Source of the DNA: Pseudomonadota bacterium
GTDB lineage: Bacteria; Pseudomonadota; Gammaproteobacteria; Pseudomonadales; Pseudohongiellaceae
Direction of reading: 5' to 3'
DNA length: 64,000 nt
Assembly (NCBI GenBank): GCA_027621405.1
Contig: JAQCBT010000001.1
Span: 186,001 to 250,000 of the forward strand
Made by a program: the position numbers and the translations under genes. The notes under the pieces are model-generated. The model did not search any database, was not told where the DNA came from, and was given only the letters and a program-made list of their open reading frames with translations. Positions within the stretch are counted from its first letter, which is position 1. The number at the start of each line of letters is the position of its first letter. Of the stretch, positions 1 through 8,841 are shown piece by piece.

Positions 1-2
1 AA

Positions 3-578
3 AAGAAATTCCTGCGCCTCACCTTCTGGCAGACTGTACTTTCAGTCGCCGGCGTATTCACCGGTGCGGTGGCACTGGTCGCAGCATTGAATGAATCCCA
101 GGCGGTCCGCCAGCAAACGTCGGCTTCAGTCTGGCCCTACGTTCAGTTCATGATCAATGACACTTCCGCCGAAGATGCGGCGTCATTTGAGCTTTCTCTC
201 AACAATGTTGGTGTTGGACCTGCGCGTATGCAGGGGATGCGTGTTACTTTGGATAGCGAAGTCGTCCGTGACTGGCAATCGCTTACCGCAATCCTCCTGC
301 CAGAAGGCGCCGAACTCGGGGTGGATTACGGAAAGTCCAGTGTTAGCCGCCGGGTATTGGGTCCAGGCGAGTCCCTTGTCGCCTTTCAGACCCAACACAA
401 AGATCTCGCGCTTAGATTGCAGGATGCCACATACAGTGGCGCATTGAATGTCAGTTATTGTTATTGTTCAATTTTCGATGAGTGCTGGAATCTGCCGAGT
501 AGCGCCGATTCCGGCGCGGAGCTGATCGAATCCTTGTCATCTTGTCCGGCTTATGGCGCAGAGAGCTTTCTGGACTAA
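3..578 (+). CDS. Membrane-anchored protein of unknown function, 5' end missing
   Basis: The frame is open from the first bases of the window, so the gene begins upstream. A GTG at 69 opens a shorter frame, but residues upstream of it (ending TVLSVAGVFTGAVALVAAL) form a clear transmembrane segment, so 69 is unlikely to be the true start. The following roughly 160 residues are soluble, with a cysteine pair (SYCYCSIFDECW) near the C-terminus, and probably lie in the periplasm. I do not recognise a family. It is monocistronic at its 3' side: 280 bp without a convincing gene follow before the YceI gene. Confidence 0.6.
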   Translation, partial: KKFLRLTFWQTVLSVAGVFTGAVALVAALNESQAVRQQTSASVWPYVQFMINDTSAEDAASFELSLNNVGVGPARMQGMRVTLDSEVVRDWQSLTAILLPEGAELGVDYGKSSVSRRVLGPGESLVAFQTQHKDLALRLQDATYSGALNVSYCYCSIFDECWNLPSSADSGAELIESLSSCPAYGAESFLD

Positions 579-858
579 TCAGGCATGCAGGATCGAAGGC
601 GCCTGGGATTGTGTCCTGCGCCTGCGGTAGTTGCTTCCCTGATTCTGCCGCCCAGTCAGCGATTACGTGACTGACTCACTCTCACCCTCGATCCCTGAAT
701 GACATTGCTGACGGACTGGAACCATGTGTTGCAGAACCGACACGAAGCGGGGGCAATCTGCCTCGTTCCGAAGAGCGCGCCTGCCGTGTAGAATACGAGC
801 CTTGGTGTTGTAATATACCTACCCTGTCCTGAGATTTTACCTGCTGCGGAGAATACCG

Positions 859-1452
859 ATGAAGATGACCCGAATCCTGGCGAGCACAAGCACCGTATTG
901 GTGGCAAGCTTGTTTTCCAGCCTGGCCAGTGCGCACTGGTCCCTGAACAACGATGCCTCAACCCTGAGTTTCGTGACCGTAAAGGCAGAGCACGTGGCGG
1001 AGGTGCATACCTTCGACGTGCTGTCCGGCGAAATAGCGGACGATGGCAGCGTGGAAATCACCATCGAACTGGCCAGTGTGAATACGCTGATACCCATCCG
1101 CAACGAACGCATGCAGGCCATGCTGTTCGAAACCAATATGTTTCCTGAAGCCACCATCACGGCAGATATCGACCTCGATGGATTTACCGCCATGACTCCA
1201 GGTGCCAGTGAAGCTATCCAGCTGAACTTCAGCCTGAACATGCGGGAAACGTCCCGTTCCTATACTGCAGATGTCTTGGTTACACGGCTGGAAAACGGAC
1301 TGGTAGCGTCTACCCTGAAGCCGGTCGTGGTCACTGCCGAGCAATTCGACCTGATCACCGGGGTGGAAGCACTGCGTGAAGTGGCGGGGCTGCCCAGCAT
1401 CAGTCGCGCTGTTCCAGTCTCATTTACCGTTGTGTTCGATCAGGGGCACTAG
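859..1452 (+). CDS. YceI family periplasmic protein
   Basis: The 197-residue product has a Sec signal peptide (cleavage after about residue 25, ASA/HW). It is followed by the YceI-type beta-barrel pattern: alternating hydrophobic strands, an NTLIPIRNERMQ segment and the FPEATITADI strand typical of the family. YceI proteins are lipocalin-like barrels that bind isoprenoid-type lipids and are often stress or base induced; the ligand here is not predictable. The ATG at 859 has a GGAG at 848-851, 7 bases upstream. A strong intrinsic terminator follows at about 1503. The usual cytochrome b561 partner is not adjacent. Confidence 0.85.
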   Translation: MKMTRILASTSTVLVASLFSSLASAHWSLNNDASTLSFVTVKAEHVAEVHTFDVLSGEIADDGSVEITIELASVNTLIPIRNERMQAMLFETNMFPEATITADIDLDGFTAMTPGASEAIQLNFSLNMRETSRSYTADVLVTRLENGLVASTLKPVVVTAEQFDLITGVEALREVAGLPSISRAVPVSFTVVFDQGH

Positions 1453-1502
1453 CCACGTCTGACGAAGCACGGTTAGTGGGTCCGGGTATTCCAGACCTGA
1501 AC

Positions 1503-1529
1503 AAAAGGGCTCAGTAGAGCCCTTTTTTT
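1503..1529. terminator. Bidirectional intrinsic terminator
   Basis: A perfect 10-bp stem (AAAAGGGCTC / GAGCCCTTTT) with the 4-base loop AGTA runs into seven T residues. The A-run on the other side lets it work for both convergent genes, the YceI gene and the PepSY gene. Confidence 0.9.
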
Positions 1530-1566
1530 GGTGTGTAAACTTTCATTTCCTTGTGCCGGCAATGAA

Positions 1567-2724
1567 TCAGGTAGCCAGTTCCTTTGCGTTGCTGGCCTGA
1601 TTAGCCGATTTCCTGTTGCGTACGCGCCAGCGTGAGAAGCGACGTAGCGCAAGCGCCAATCCCGTCCACACAAGCATTGCACCTGCAGCGGATGCAATGC
1701 CCGCGATGGTTTGACCGGGCAGTCCCAAGGCTTCGCCGGTGTGCAGGAAACGTACCCAGCGTCTTGCCTGGACTCCTGGAGCCTGGTCGGTAAAGGGTAC
1801 CCAGCTAATTTCCGCGCCGGAGACCCTGTCCAGGGTCAGGCTATGTCGCAATTGCGGCTGGCCACCATCGCCCTCATCGATTGTGAGAGAAATGGTTTGT
1901 GCGCCTGGCTCCGGTAGGGCGAAGCTGATGGTTTGCCAGTCTTCCTTGTAAGTCGTTGCCGTTGCCAACAAGGTCTCAAGAGACTGCGTCCGGGTAGGCT
2001 CATTCAAGGGATCGAGTGCTTCAGGGCGCGCTCGCTCTGGCGGGGTGTCACCAGCCAGCGTGTAGACAAGATCGTTAGCCCAGCCGTAGTTGAAAACAGT
2101 TGCCGTGGGTATAACCACCAGCAGTGGAATCGCAGCCCAGAAGGCAAATACATGATGCCAGTTGAAGTCCCTGGCCTGTGAGTTGTTGGCCTGTGGATTG
2201 AACCAGATTCGTGTCTTCAGGGTCGCCCAATTGAATACCTTCGGCAGCCACAGATAAGTGCCGCTCAGGAGCAGGAACAGGAAGAGCAGATTTGCGGCGC
2301 CGGTTATGTCTCGTGCGGTGGCTCGACCATCACCGGAAACCAGGAACCAGCGATGCAGGCTGCGCACATCTGAAAAGAAGCCGCTGAGCGCATCACTGTG
2401 GGGCTGGTAGATCTCAGCAGTGTAGGGGTTCATGTGCAGGGTCTGCGAGCGGCCCATGCTGGCCACGAAGGGGGCGTCGGCCCTGGAGCTCACAATAAGG
2501 GATGTCGCAGTAAACCCATCCAATTGCTTGGCGGTATTGAGCAACTCATCCACTGTGAGGCGCTGCTGGCCAGGTTCCGGGTCGGCATAGTAGGGGCTAT
2601 CTTCCCAGGCCTGCATCTGTCGCTCATAGGTGAGAATTACCCCGGTGACAGACATCATCAGAATAACCAGCCCGGCAACAGAGCCGGCTGTTAAATGCAT
2701 CCAAAACAGTGTCTTGCGGAACAT
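1567..2724 (-). CDS. PepSY-associated transmembrane protein (iron-uptake associated)
   Basis: The 385-residue inner-membrane protein has four predicted membrane spans: about residues 12-33, 140-161, 190-213 and near 345-368. Long periplasmic loops separate them. This is the layout of the PepSY_TM family (PiuB-like), often encoded beside siderophore receptors; some members are thought to reduce ferric siderophores, but that is not shown for this protein. It is divergent from the TonB receptor at 2924, and the shared intergenic region carries two Fur-type boxes. The C-terminus is basic (RRFSRWRVRNRK), fitting a cytoplasmic tail. ATG start at 2724. Confidence 0.85.
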   Translation of the reverse strand: MFRKTLFWMHLTAGSVAGLVILMMSVTGVILTYERQMQAWEDSPYYADPEPGQQRLTVDELLNTAKQLDGFTATSLIVSSRADAPFVASMGRSQTLHMNPYTAEIYQPHSDALSGFFSDVRSLHRWFLVSGDGRATARDITGAANLLFLFLLLSGTYLWLPKVFNWATLKTRIWFNPQANNSQARDFNWHHVFAFWAAIPLLVVIPTATVFNYGWANDLVYTLAGDTPPERARPEALDPLNEPTRTQSLETLLATATTYKEDWQTISFALPEPGAQTISLTIDEGDGGQPQLRHSLTLDRVSGAEISWVPFTDQAPGVQARRWVRFLHTGEALGLPGQTIAGIASAAGAMLVWTGLALALRRFSRWRVRNRKSANQASNAKELAT

Positions 2725-2786
2725 GGTTTCCCTTGAAGGACCCGGATTGTGGAGTCTTTATCTGATGAAGGTATAAGAAGCGCAAA

Positions 2787-2801
2787 TGATAATGATTCGC
2801 A
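2787..2801. promoter_or_regulatory. Putative Fur box 1
   Basis: TGATAATGATTCGCA matches the 7-1-7 Fur motif TGATAAT-N-ATTATCA at 12 of 14 positions. It lies 63 bp upstream of the PepSY start, where it could repress that gene. Confidence 0.65.
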
Positions 2802-2864
2802 ATACCAAACGCAAGCATGGAGTAGAGGTGGGCTGCCATGCTGTAATTCAAATAATAAACGTAT

Positions 2865-2879
2865 TGATAACCATTCTCA
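2865..2879. promoter_or_regulatory. Putative Fur box 2
   Basis: TGATAACCATTCTCA matches the 7-1-7 Fur motif at 12 of 14 positions. It lies 45-59 bp upstream of the TonB receptor ATG, overlapping the probable promoter, as expected for iron repression. Confidence 0.75.
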
Positions 2880-2923
2880 TTTAGATTAGACTGCGCCGCA
2901 CATGATTTTGTTGAGGCATCGAT

Positions 2924-5044
2924 ATGAAGTACCGAAATTCCCTGCGCCTGAGCGCTTTCAGCGCGCTTTCCCTGATAACCACGGCGCCCGCTGTCCTTGC
3001 GCAAGCTGGCGGGGAAACTGTTGAAGAGATAGTGGTGCGAGGCCAGGTCCTCTATAGCGACCGGATAAACGCGCTACGCACTCCCACACCGATTATCGAT
3101 GTGCCTCAAAGCCTCTCTATCATCACCGCGGAACAAATCACCCAGCAGGGATTTACCAGCATCGGTGACATCATCAACTACACCCCCGGTGTTAATACAT
3201 CCCAGGGCGAAGGGCATCGGGATGCCGTGGTATTCCGGGGAGTGCGATCTACAGCCGACTTCTTCATCGATGGCGCACGTGATGACGTTCAGTACTACCG
3301 ACCTCTTTACAATCTGGAGCAAGTTGAAATCCTGCGCGGTCCAAACGCGCTGCTTTTCGGTCGCGGTGGCACTGGTGGCATTCTCAACCGGGTAACCAAG
3401 AAAGGTGTTATTGGTGAAAGTTTTACCAACTATCAGGCTGGCATGAATTCTTTTGGTGAGCACTCGGTTCAGGTGGATCACAATTTTAACGCGGGTAGCA
3501 ACTCGGCGTTCCGTATCAATGCCTTCTATGAAGGATTGGAGAACCATCGCGACTTTTTCGAAGGAGACCGCCTCGGCATCAATCCTACTGCCCGCTTCCA
3601 GCTTGGTTCTGCCACCACACTCGACCTCTCTTACGAATACGCCGATCACGAGCGCTTTATCGACCGGGGCATCCCAACCGGAAGCGACGGCCGACCAGTA
3701 GAGGCCTTCGAGAATGTCGTGTTTGGAGATCCCGAACTCAATATGAACGAATTGCAGGCCCACCTGTTCCGGGCCAACCTGCAGCACGAGTTCGCGGACA
3801 ATCTAAAGGGTAACTTCAACGCGTTTTACGGAGACTATGACAAGCTTTATGAAAATTTCTATGTCTCTTCCTACAACCAGGCAGCGACACCGCTGGAAGT
3901 GACCCTGGACGGCTATATAGATACCACCCGCCGCGACAATCTTATTCTTTCGAGTAATTTTATCTGGGAAGTCGATGGTGGCATGGTTAACCACACTATC
4001 ATCGCCGGGGGTGAGTATATCGATACGTCTTCCGACCAGGATCGCTACAACTCGTTCTGGGACACCACTGCGGACGACAACGAAACCTTTGCTATCACGC
4101 GCCCATTGGTTCTCAACGGCGGTGTTGGTGTCAATGCATCAGGTGCGACTACCCGTAATGACTACAGTCGGGATATCAATGACGACACACGGGTAAGCAT
4201 TGATGTCGGTTCTCTCTACGTTCAGGACGAAATCGAAATTTCCGAGAGACTCGACCTCATAGTAGGCGCTCGTTATGACAGCTTTGATATCGACGTGCTG
4301 GATGTCGTGGCGAACGAGCGACGAAGTCGCAGAGACAGTGCCGTGACCCCCAGGGCAGGCCTGGTCTTCAAGCCAATGGGAAATGTCTCACTGTATGCCA
4401 GCTACAGCGAATCCTTCCTGCCACGCAGCGGTGAGCAGTTTGCTAACATCAACGGCAGCAATAACCAGCTTGACCCCGATACGTTCTCCAATCGAGAGGC
4501 AGGGGTGAAATGGGATCTCAGCCGGGGATTGAGCCTCACGGCAGCGGTGTTCGAGATTGAGCAGAGTTCTCCCCAGGTAGCAGACAACAACCCGGAGACC
4601 CTGGATGTGATCGATTCCGAGATCACCGGTTTTGAAGCGCAGTTGCAAGGACAACTAACAGGTAACTGGTACATAGCCGCAGGTTACAGCAAGCTCGATG
4701 GTGAGCAGGTTGACCGCTCAGGACCCACCGGACTGCGGCCGATCGAGTTGCCGGAGCAGATGTTCTCATTGTGGAACACCCTGCAACTCACACCCGAATT
4801 AGGCCTGGGCCTGGGGTTGACTCACCAGGATGACAGTTATATCAACAACGGCAATACTGCCATTCTGCCCAGTTACACACGGCTTGATGCTGCCGCGTTC
4901 TATGACCTTTCAGCCCGTACCCGTATTCAGCTAAATATTGAGAATGCAAGCGATGAGCTGTACTTTCCAAATGCCCACAGCACTCATCAGGCCACGGTAG
5001 GCAGGCCGCTTAATGCGCGGATCACGATTAGTAGCAGCTTCTAG
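2924..5044 (+). CDS. TonB-dependent siderophore receptor
   Basis: The 706-residue outer-membrane receptor has a signal peptide (residues 1-26), a TonB-box-like EEIVVRG near residue 36 and a plug domain. The plug carries PQSLSIITAEQI, VVFRGVRSTADFFIDG and the VEILRGPNALLFGRGGTGG element. A 22-strand barrel ending in the sorting residue Phe (TISSSF) follows. The plug resembles the catecholate/Fiu-like group most, from memory of that family; the ligand is unproven. Fur boxes upstream and the divergent PepSY gene support a ferric-siderophore role. A strong hairpin follows the stop. Confidence 0.93.
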   Translation: MKYRNSLRLSAFSALSLITTAPAVLAQAGGETVEEIVVRGQVLYSDRINALRTPTPIIDVPQSLSIITAEQITQQGFTSIGDIINYTPGVNTSQGEGHRDAVVFRGVRSTADFFIDGARDDVQYYRPLYNLEQVEILRGPNALLFGRGGTGGILNRVTKKGVIGESFTNYQAGMNSFGEHSVQVDHNFNAGSNSAFRINAFYEGLENHRDFFEGDRLGINPTARFQLGSATTLDLSYEYADHERFIDRGIPTGSDGRPVEAFENVVFGDPELNMNELQAHLFRANLQHEFADNLKGNFNAFYGDYDKLYENFYVSSYNQAATPLEVTLDGYIDTTRRDNLILSSNFIWEVDGGMVNHTIIAGGEYIDTSSDQDRYNSFWDTTADDNETFAITRPLVLNGGVGVNASGATTRNDYSRDINDDTRVSIDVGSLYVQDEIEISERLDLIVGARYDSFDIDVLDVVANERRSRRDSAVTPRAGLVFKPMGNVSLYASYSESFLPRSGEQFANINGSNNQLDPDTFSNREAGVKWDLSRGLSLTAAVFEIEQSSPQVADNNPETLDVIDSEITGFEAQLQGQLTGNWYIAAGYSKLDGEQVDRSGPTGLRPIELPEQMFSLWNTLQLTPELGLGLGLTHQDDSYINNGNTAILPSYTRLDAAAFYDLSARTRIQLNIENASDELYFPNAHSTHQATVGRPLNARITISSSF

Positions 5045-5074
5045 CTGGCTTTGCTTGCGGGGGCGTGATCAATA

Positions 5075-5100
5075 GGAGAGGGCTCTTGCGAGCCCTCTCC
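5075..5100. terminator. Hairpin terminator between convergent genes
   Basis: A perfect 11-bp GC-rich inverted repeat (GGAGAGGGCTC / GAGCCCTCTCC) with loop TTGC lies between the receptor stop and the convergent quinoprotein stop. The T tract is poor, so efficiency is uncertain. Confidence 0.7.
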
Positions 5101-5120
5101 TGATTCTTTGCTTACACTCT

Positions 5121-6863
5121 CTAATCCAGAGCGTACACCATCAAGGCAGGATCGCTGGATGGTGTTGGCAGGCTGCGACCTTCTTCTGCCAGGAATCCGC
5201 CGACAGCACCAAACAGGGTGCCGATAAAGCGGCTGGGTTGTCCGCGTACCATGGCAACGTATTGCTTACCGTCCACGGCGTAGCTGATCGGGAAGGAAGA
5301 GGGTAGGTGCTCCATATCGGTTTGCCACAGCACTTCGCCGGTTTCAGCATCGAAGGCCTTGAAGCTCTGGTCGAGGAAGCCACCGAACACGAGACCGCCG
5401 CCGGTAGAGAGGGCAGCCGTGGTAGGCGGTGCCATTTCCCGGTGACGCCAGGCCAGTTCCATGGTCTTGAGATTGATCGCCTGGTAGCGACCGAAGTTGC
5501 CGTCATAGTCCGGGCGTGGAGTCGGTGTTGTTGCCACGCCTGTACTGAGCAGGTTGCCATCTCCCATGGGGCCGAACATCATGCACATCTCTGACAGGGG
5601 CAGGTATACCATGTTGGTGTCTGTGTTATGGGCACCTGCCTGCCAATTGCGTCCACCCAGCACGAATGGGCACAGCACGTGCCCTAGCTCTGCATTGGGA
5701 ATTGTGTTTGGGTGAAAGGTCTTGGCGCCCGTAACCGGGTCGATGCCGGTGATCATGTTCTGGATTCCGGTGTCCAGTGAGCCGAGATACCGTCCTGTGG
5801 ATGCATCCATCACGTCGTAGAGCGCCATCTTGCCGGCAGTGAATACGACCTTGCGTGATTCGCCGTCGATCTCAAGCTCATCGAGCTGCCGCTCATAGAC
5901 CCAGTCCAGGTCCCACTGGCCATTGGCCACGTGCTGGAAGTGCCAGGCCAGTTCGCCGGTCAGTGGATTCAATGCCAGGGTCGAGTTGGTGTAGAGCGCA
6001 TCGTTACTGACACCGTCGATACCGAGATCTTCCAGCAAGGGACCAGTGTCGTAGGTGGGTGCGGTTCCGAAGTAGACGAGATTCAGGTCTGGATCATAGC
6101 TGCCCGGAATCCATACGGAGCCCCCACTGCGTGCTTCAAGCGGCAGGTTGTTCCAGGTGTTGCCGCCGGGGCCGTCCGGCCGGGCCACCGTGTGAAAGCG
6201 CCACTGTTCGGTGCCGGTTTCCAGGTCAATACCAATAATGAATCCGCCTTCCGGGGTCATGGTCGCGCCCACACCTTGCACGATCATGCCATTGGCCACC
6301 ATGGGAGCGCCACGTAGCGAATAGTAGCCTGGGCCATTGGGCGCGGCTGGCGTGTACACGGCGTGCTCCCAGACCAGGTTTCCGGTTTTGGCATCCAGTG
6401 CCACCAGGTCCATATCATTGTGTGGCACGATCACCTTATTGCCGTGCAGGGCAATGCCGATGCGGCGACCATCGAATATTTCCGATTCATGCTGGTAGCG
6501 CCAGAGTTCATTGCCATTGCGTGCGTCCAGCGCCAGCAGGACGTTATTGGTATCCGCAATAAACAGTACGCCGTCATGCACCAGCGGTGTGGTCATGTTG
6601 CCGCCCTGGGAGAGGGGGACACTCCAGGCCAGGTCGAGATTAGCGACATTTTCTCGATTGATCTGATTGAGGGTGCTGTGTCCGCTGAGATCATAGGTGC
6701 GACGCCACATCAGCCAGTCTTCCGGATCGGGTGATTGCAGCATCGAATCCGTTACAGCTGAATAGTCAGCGAGGGGACTTGCGCTGCTGCCCTGGGCGAT
6801 CACGAAACCTGGTATCAGGCCTGCGATGCAAGTCAGGCAGAGCAATTGGGCATTAAATTTCAT
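5121..6863 (-). CDS. PQQ-dependent dehydrogenase (quinoprotein, no heme domain)
   Basis: The 580-residue periplasmic protein has a signal peptide (about 1-23) and an eight-bladed PQQ propeller. The N-terminal signature WLMWRRTYDLSGHSTLNQIN and the later FKAFDAETGEVLW tryptophan-docking repeat are both present. The QWDLDW segment sits where methanol/ethanol dehydrogenases hold the catalytic Asp. The vicinal Cys-Cys of classic alcohol dehydrogenases is absent, as is a C-terminal cytochrome, so electrons must pass to a separate carrier. It probably oxidises an alcohol or aldehyde; the substrate is unknown. It is the last gene of a minus-strand run beginning at 10029. An AGAGG precedes the ATG. 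Confidence 0.85.
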   Translation of the reverse strand: MKFNAQLLCLTCIAGLIPGFVIAQGSSASPLADYSAVTDSMLQSPDPEDWLMWRRTYDLSGHSTLNQINRENVANLDLAWSVPLSQGGNMTTPLVHDGVLFIADTNNVLLALDARNGNELWRYQHESEIFDGRRIGIALHGNKVIVPHNDMDLVALDAKTGNLVWEHAVYTPAAPNGPGYYSLRGAPMVANGMIVQGVGATMTPEGGFIIGIDLETGTEQWRFHTVARPDGPGGNTWNNLPLEARSGGSVWIPGSYDPDLNLVYFGTAPTYDTGPLLEDLGIDGVSNDALYTNSTLALNPLTGELAWHFQHVANGQWDLDWVYERQLDELEIDGESRKVVFTAGKMALYDVMDASTGRYLGSLDTGIQNMITGIDPVTGAKTFHPNTIPNAELGHVLCPFVLGGRNWQAGAHNTDTNMVYLPLSEMCMMFGPMGDGNLLSTGVATTPTPRPDYDGNFGRYQAINLKTMELAWRHREMAPPTTAALSTGGGLVFGGFLDQSFKAFDAETGEVLWQTDMEHLPSSFPISYAVDGKQYVAMVRGQPSRFIGTLFGAVGGFLAEEGRSLPTPSSDPALMVYALD

Positions 6864-6962
6864 TCGAAACGCCTCTTCTTCTGGTATTTTTGGGCAATGT
6901 CGAAATTAGCACCACGCGGGCGCCGGGTCCACGCTTTAGGTCTGGCCCGGAAGCTGCCCGTC

Positions 6963-8477
6963 TTATAGTCGGGGCAGAGGCAGTTCGCCGTTTTCCAGGA
7001 TGCGTGACCACACGCGTTCCCCGATTCGATAGGATTCTTCTAACAGCTCTTCTTCGTTGAGCGTCAGCAGTTTGTGATCCCTGATGACGAATCGGCCGTC
7101 GACCATGACCGATTCGATGTCGGAGGGCTGGCCGTTGTGAATCCACGCCGAGAGAATGCGGCCAGAGGGGATAAGGTGAGGTTTCATCATATCCAGCACG
7201 AGGAGGTCCGCTTTCTTGCCTACTTCCAGTGAGCCAATATCGCTAGCCTGATTAACTGCTTGTGAACCGCCGGTACAGGCATCGGCTAGCATGTCTTCGG
7301 GTTGTGGCAGGGTGCCAGGTATCTCGTCATTGCGCTGGATGCGTTCGAGGGAAATCGCCGTCTTCATCACGTGTAGCATGTCGGTGTTGTTATTGTCAGT
7401 ACCGAGGGCGATGGTACAGCCCGCTTCCCGCAGTGCCGTAATTGGCGGGCTTACTCCGCGGTTAGCCGCCATCGCCGCCTGGTGGGTGATGATGGTTCTC
7501 TGGTTGGCCAGCGCATCAATCTCAATCGCATCGCAGTAGCGAGCGTGGGCAGCAAACAAGCGAGGTCCCAGGAAGCCGTGACGATCGAGGAAGATTGCTG
7601 GACGTACACCGTGATAACGCAGCATGAATTCCACTTCGGCGATGGATTGCGTCATATGGATCGTATATCCAAGATCCCGGGCATCGGCGAATTCCCTGAC
7701 ATCCCTTAGCAACTGGGGCGATGACAATTCCGCCAGGGCGGCAGCTGGAAACACGCTGACCCGTCCCGCATCGTAGCCATGCCAGCGATCATAGAGGTCG
7801 CTGATGCGCTGCATGCCTTCTTCCCGCAGCTGATCGGAGAATTGGGGCGGCACACTGTTGGCGAGCCTCGGTGGTGACATGGGGCCATCGACGGTAGTTA
7901 TGTCCCTCACCGATTCGGCGAATACCCAGCGCTGCCCGGTTTCCACCAGGCTCGCTGCATCCCTCGCGATACCGCCGACGTTCTGCACCATGGTGGTTGT
8001 TCCAGCTCGCAGGCCCTCGACTGCTGCCAGGACTGACATGAGTGTGCGCTCATCAGAAGACAACAGGCTCTCCGGACTCGCCGGTAATTGGAGTGAATTG
8101 GGGAAGCCGAAATCTTCGTTAAAGCCTTTGGCGATAGTGGCGTCGAGGTGCGCGTGGCAATTGATGAGGCCAGGCAGAATAGCCTTACGACTACAATCTA
8201 TGATTTCGGCTCCAGGATAGCGCGAGGTAAGGCTTTCGGTGTCGCCAATTGCATCGATGCGGTCACCGCTGACGGCCAGGGCAGTATTGCGCAATGTGTT
8301 GCGTTGAAGGTCATTGGTTACCAGTGTGGCATTGGCAAAGATCACTGCATTTGTAGTATTCGCGGTATTCTGCGCGAACAAATTTGTAGCAGGAGCAAGT
8401 GTGCTGCCTATTGCCGTTCCGGCGGCCGCCAGAAACTGTCTGCGGTCAAAGCCTGATTTGCTGCCATGGTTTCTCAC
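6963..8477 (-). CDS. Tat-exported amidohydrolase (cytosine deaminase/atrazine chlorohydrolase-like)
   Basis: The 504-residue metal-dependent hydrolase has a Tat signal (DRRQFLAAAG, RR at 12-13). The amidohydrolase metal motif INCHAHLD gives His108 and His110; a later His lies in YTIHMTQS and a metal Asp in ALGTDNNN. The C-terminal LEVGKKADLLVLD strand is typical of the superfamily. The likely reaction is hydrolytic deamination or dechlorination of a heterocycle or related C-N cleavage, in the periplasm. The start is GTG with GGGAG upstream. It lies 99 bp from the quinoprotein and 47 bp from the MoaD-like gene, suggesting a shared transcript. Confidence 0.85.
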   Translation of the reverse strand: MRNHGSKSGFDRRQFLAAAGTAIGSTLAPATNLFAQNTANTTNAVIFANATLVTNDLQRNTLRNTALAVSGDRIDAIGDTESLTSRYPGAEIIDCSRKAILPGLINCHAHLDATIAKGFNEDFGFPNSLQLPASPESLLSSDERTLMSVLAAVEGLRAGTTTMVQNVGGIARDAASLVETGQRWVFAESVRDITTVDGPMSPPRLANSVPPQFSDQLREEGMQRISDLYDRWHGYDAGRVSVFPAAALAELSSPQLLRDVREFADARDLGYTIHMTQSIAEVEFMLRYHGVRPAIFLDRHGFLGPRLFAAHARYCDAIEIDALANQRTIITHQAAMAANRGVSPPITALREAGCTIALGTDNNNTDMLHVMKTAISLERIQRNDEIPGTLPQPEDMLADACTGGSQAVNQASDIGSLEVGKKADLLVLDMMKPHLIPSGRILSAWIHNGQPSDIESVMVDGRFVIRDHKLLTLNEEELLEESYRIGERVWSRILENGELPLPRL

Positions 8478-8524
8478 TTCGATTTTACTCCCTTAAGAAG
8501 TCACCAAGTCTATTTCCGAGCTTA

Positions 8525-8830
8525 CTATCCGCCCGAAATCGCGCCGATGACCATGAGTGGTTCTTTGCCAGCGGCTATTTCCGCAGGGAGCTCATTGTCC
8601 AGCGGAAGCAGGGATACATCGTTGGCGCAGGCGAAGAAGCGGACCTTGGGACGTCGCTGCGTCGTGTACAGATCGATGATCGCGCCACGCAGGGTTGGGT
8701 ATTTCATTTCCAGGGCTCTTACGGCCGACAACACCGAAACCACTCCATTCACCTGAACCTCAACCTCAGGCTCACATTGTGCCAGAGTCTGCAGGTGAAA
8801 GGGCAGTGTGATTCGGATAGTCGCTGACAT
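8525..8830 (-). CDS. MoaD/ThiS family ubiquitin-like protein
   Basis: The 101-residue protein has a beta-grasp pattern and ends in AISGG, the C-terminal Gly-Gly that MoaD/ThiS sulfur carriers use for adenylation and thiocarboxylation. I place the start at the ATG at 8830 (MSATIRI) rather than the in-frame TTG at 8839. It begins 11 bp after the BNR gene stop, so the two are translationally close. No adenylating (MoeB/ThiF) or MoaE partner is nearby. Its role may therefore be molybdopterin-independent and linked to the BNR protein. Family call good, function unknown. Confidence 0.8.
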   Translation of the reverse strand: MSATIRITLPFHLQTLAQCEPEVEVQVNGVVSVLSAVRALEMKYPTLRGAIIDLYTTQRRPKVRFFACANDVSLLPLDNELPAEIAAGKEPLMVIGAISGG

Positions 8831-8841
8831 CGGGTCCAAGC

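Noticed and set aside
3074..3787. 237-codon minus-strand frame inside the TonB receptor gene
   Set aside because: It is antisense to strongly conserved plug and barrel sequence and has no ribosome-binding site or family features.
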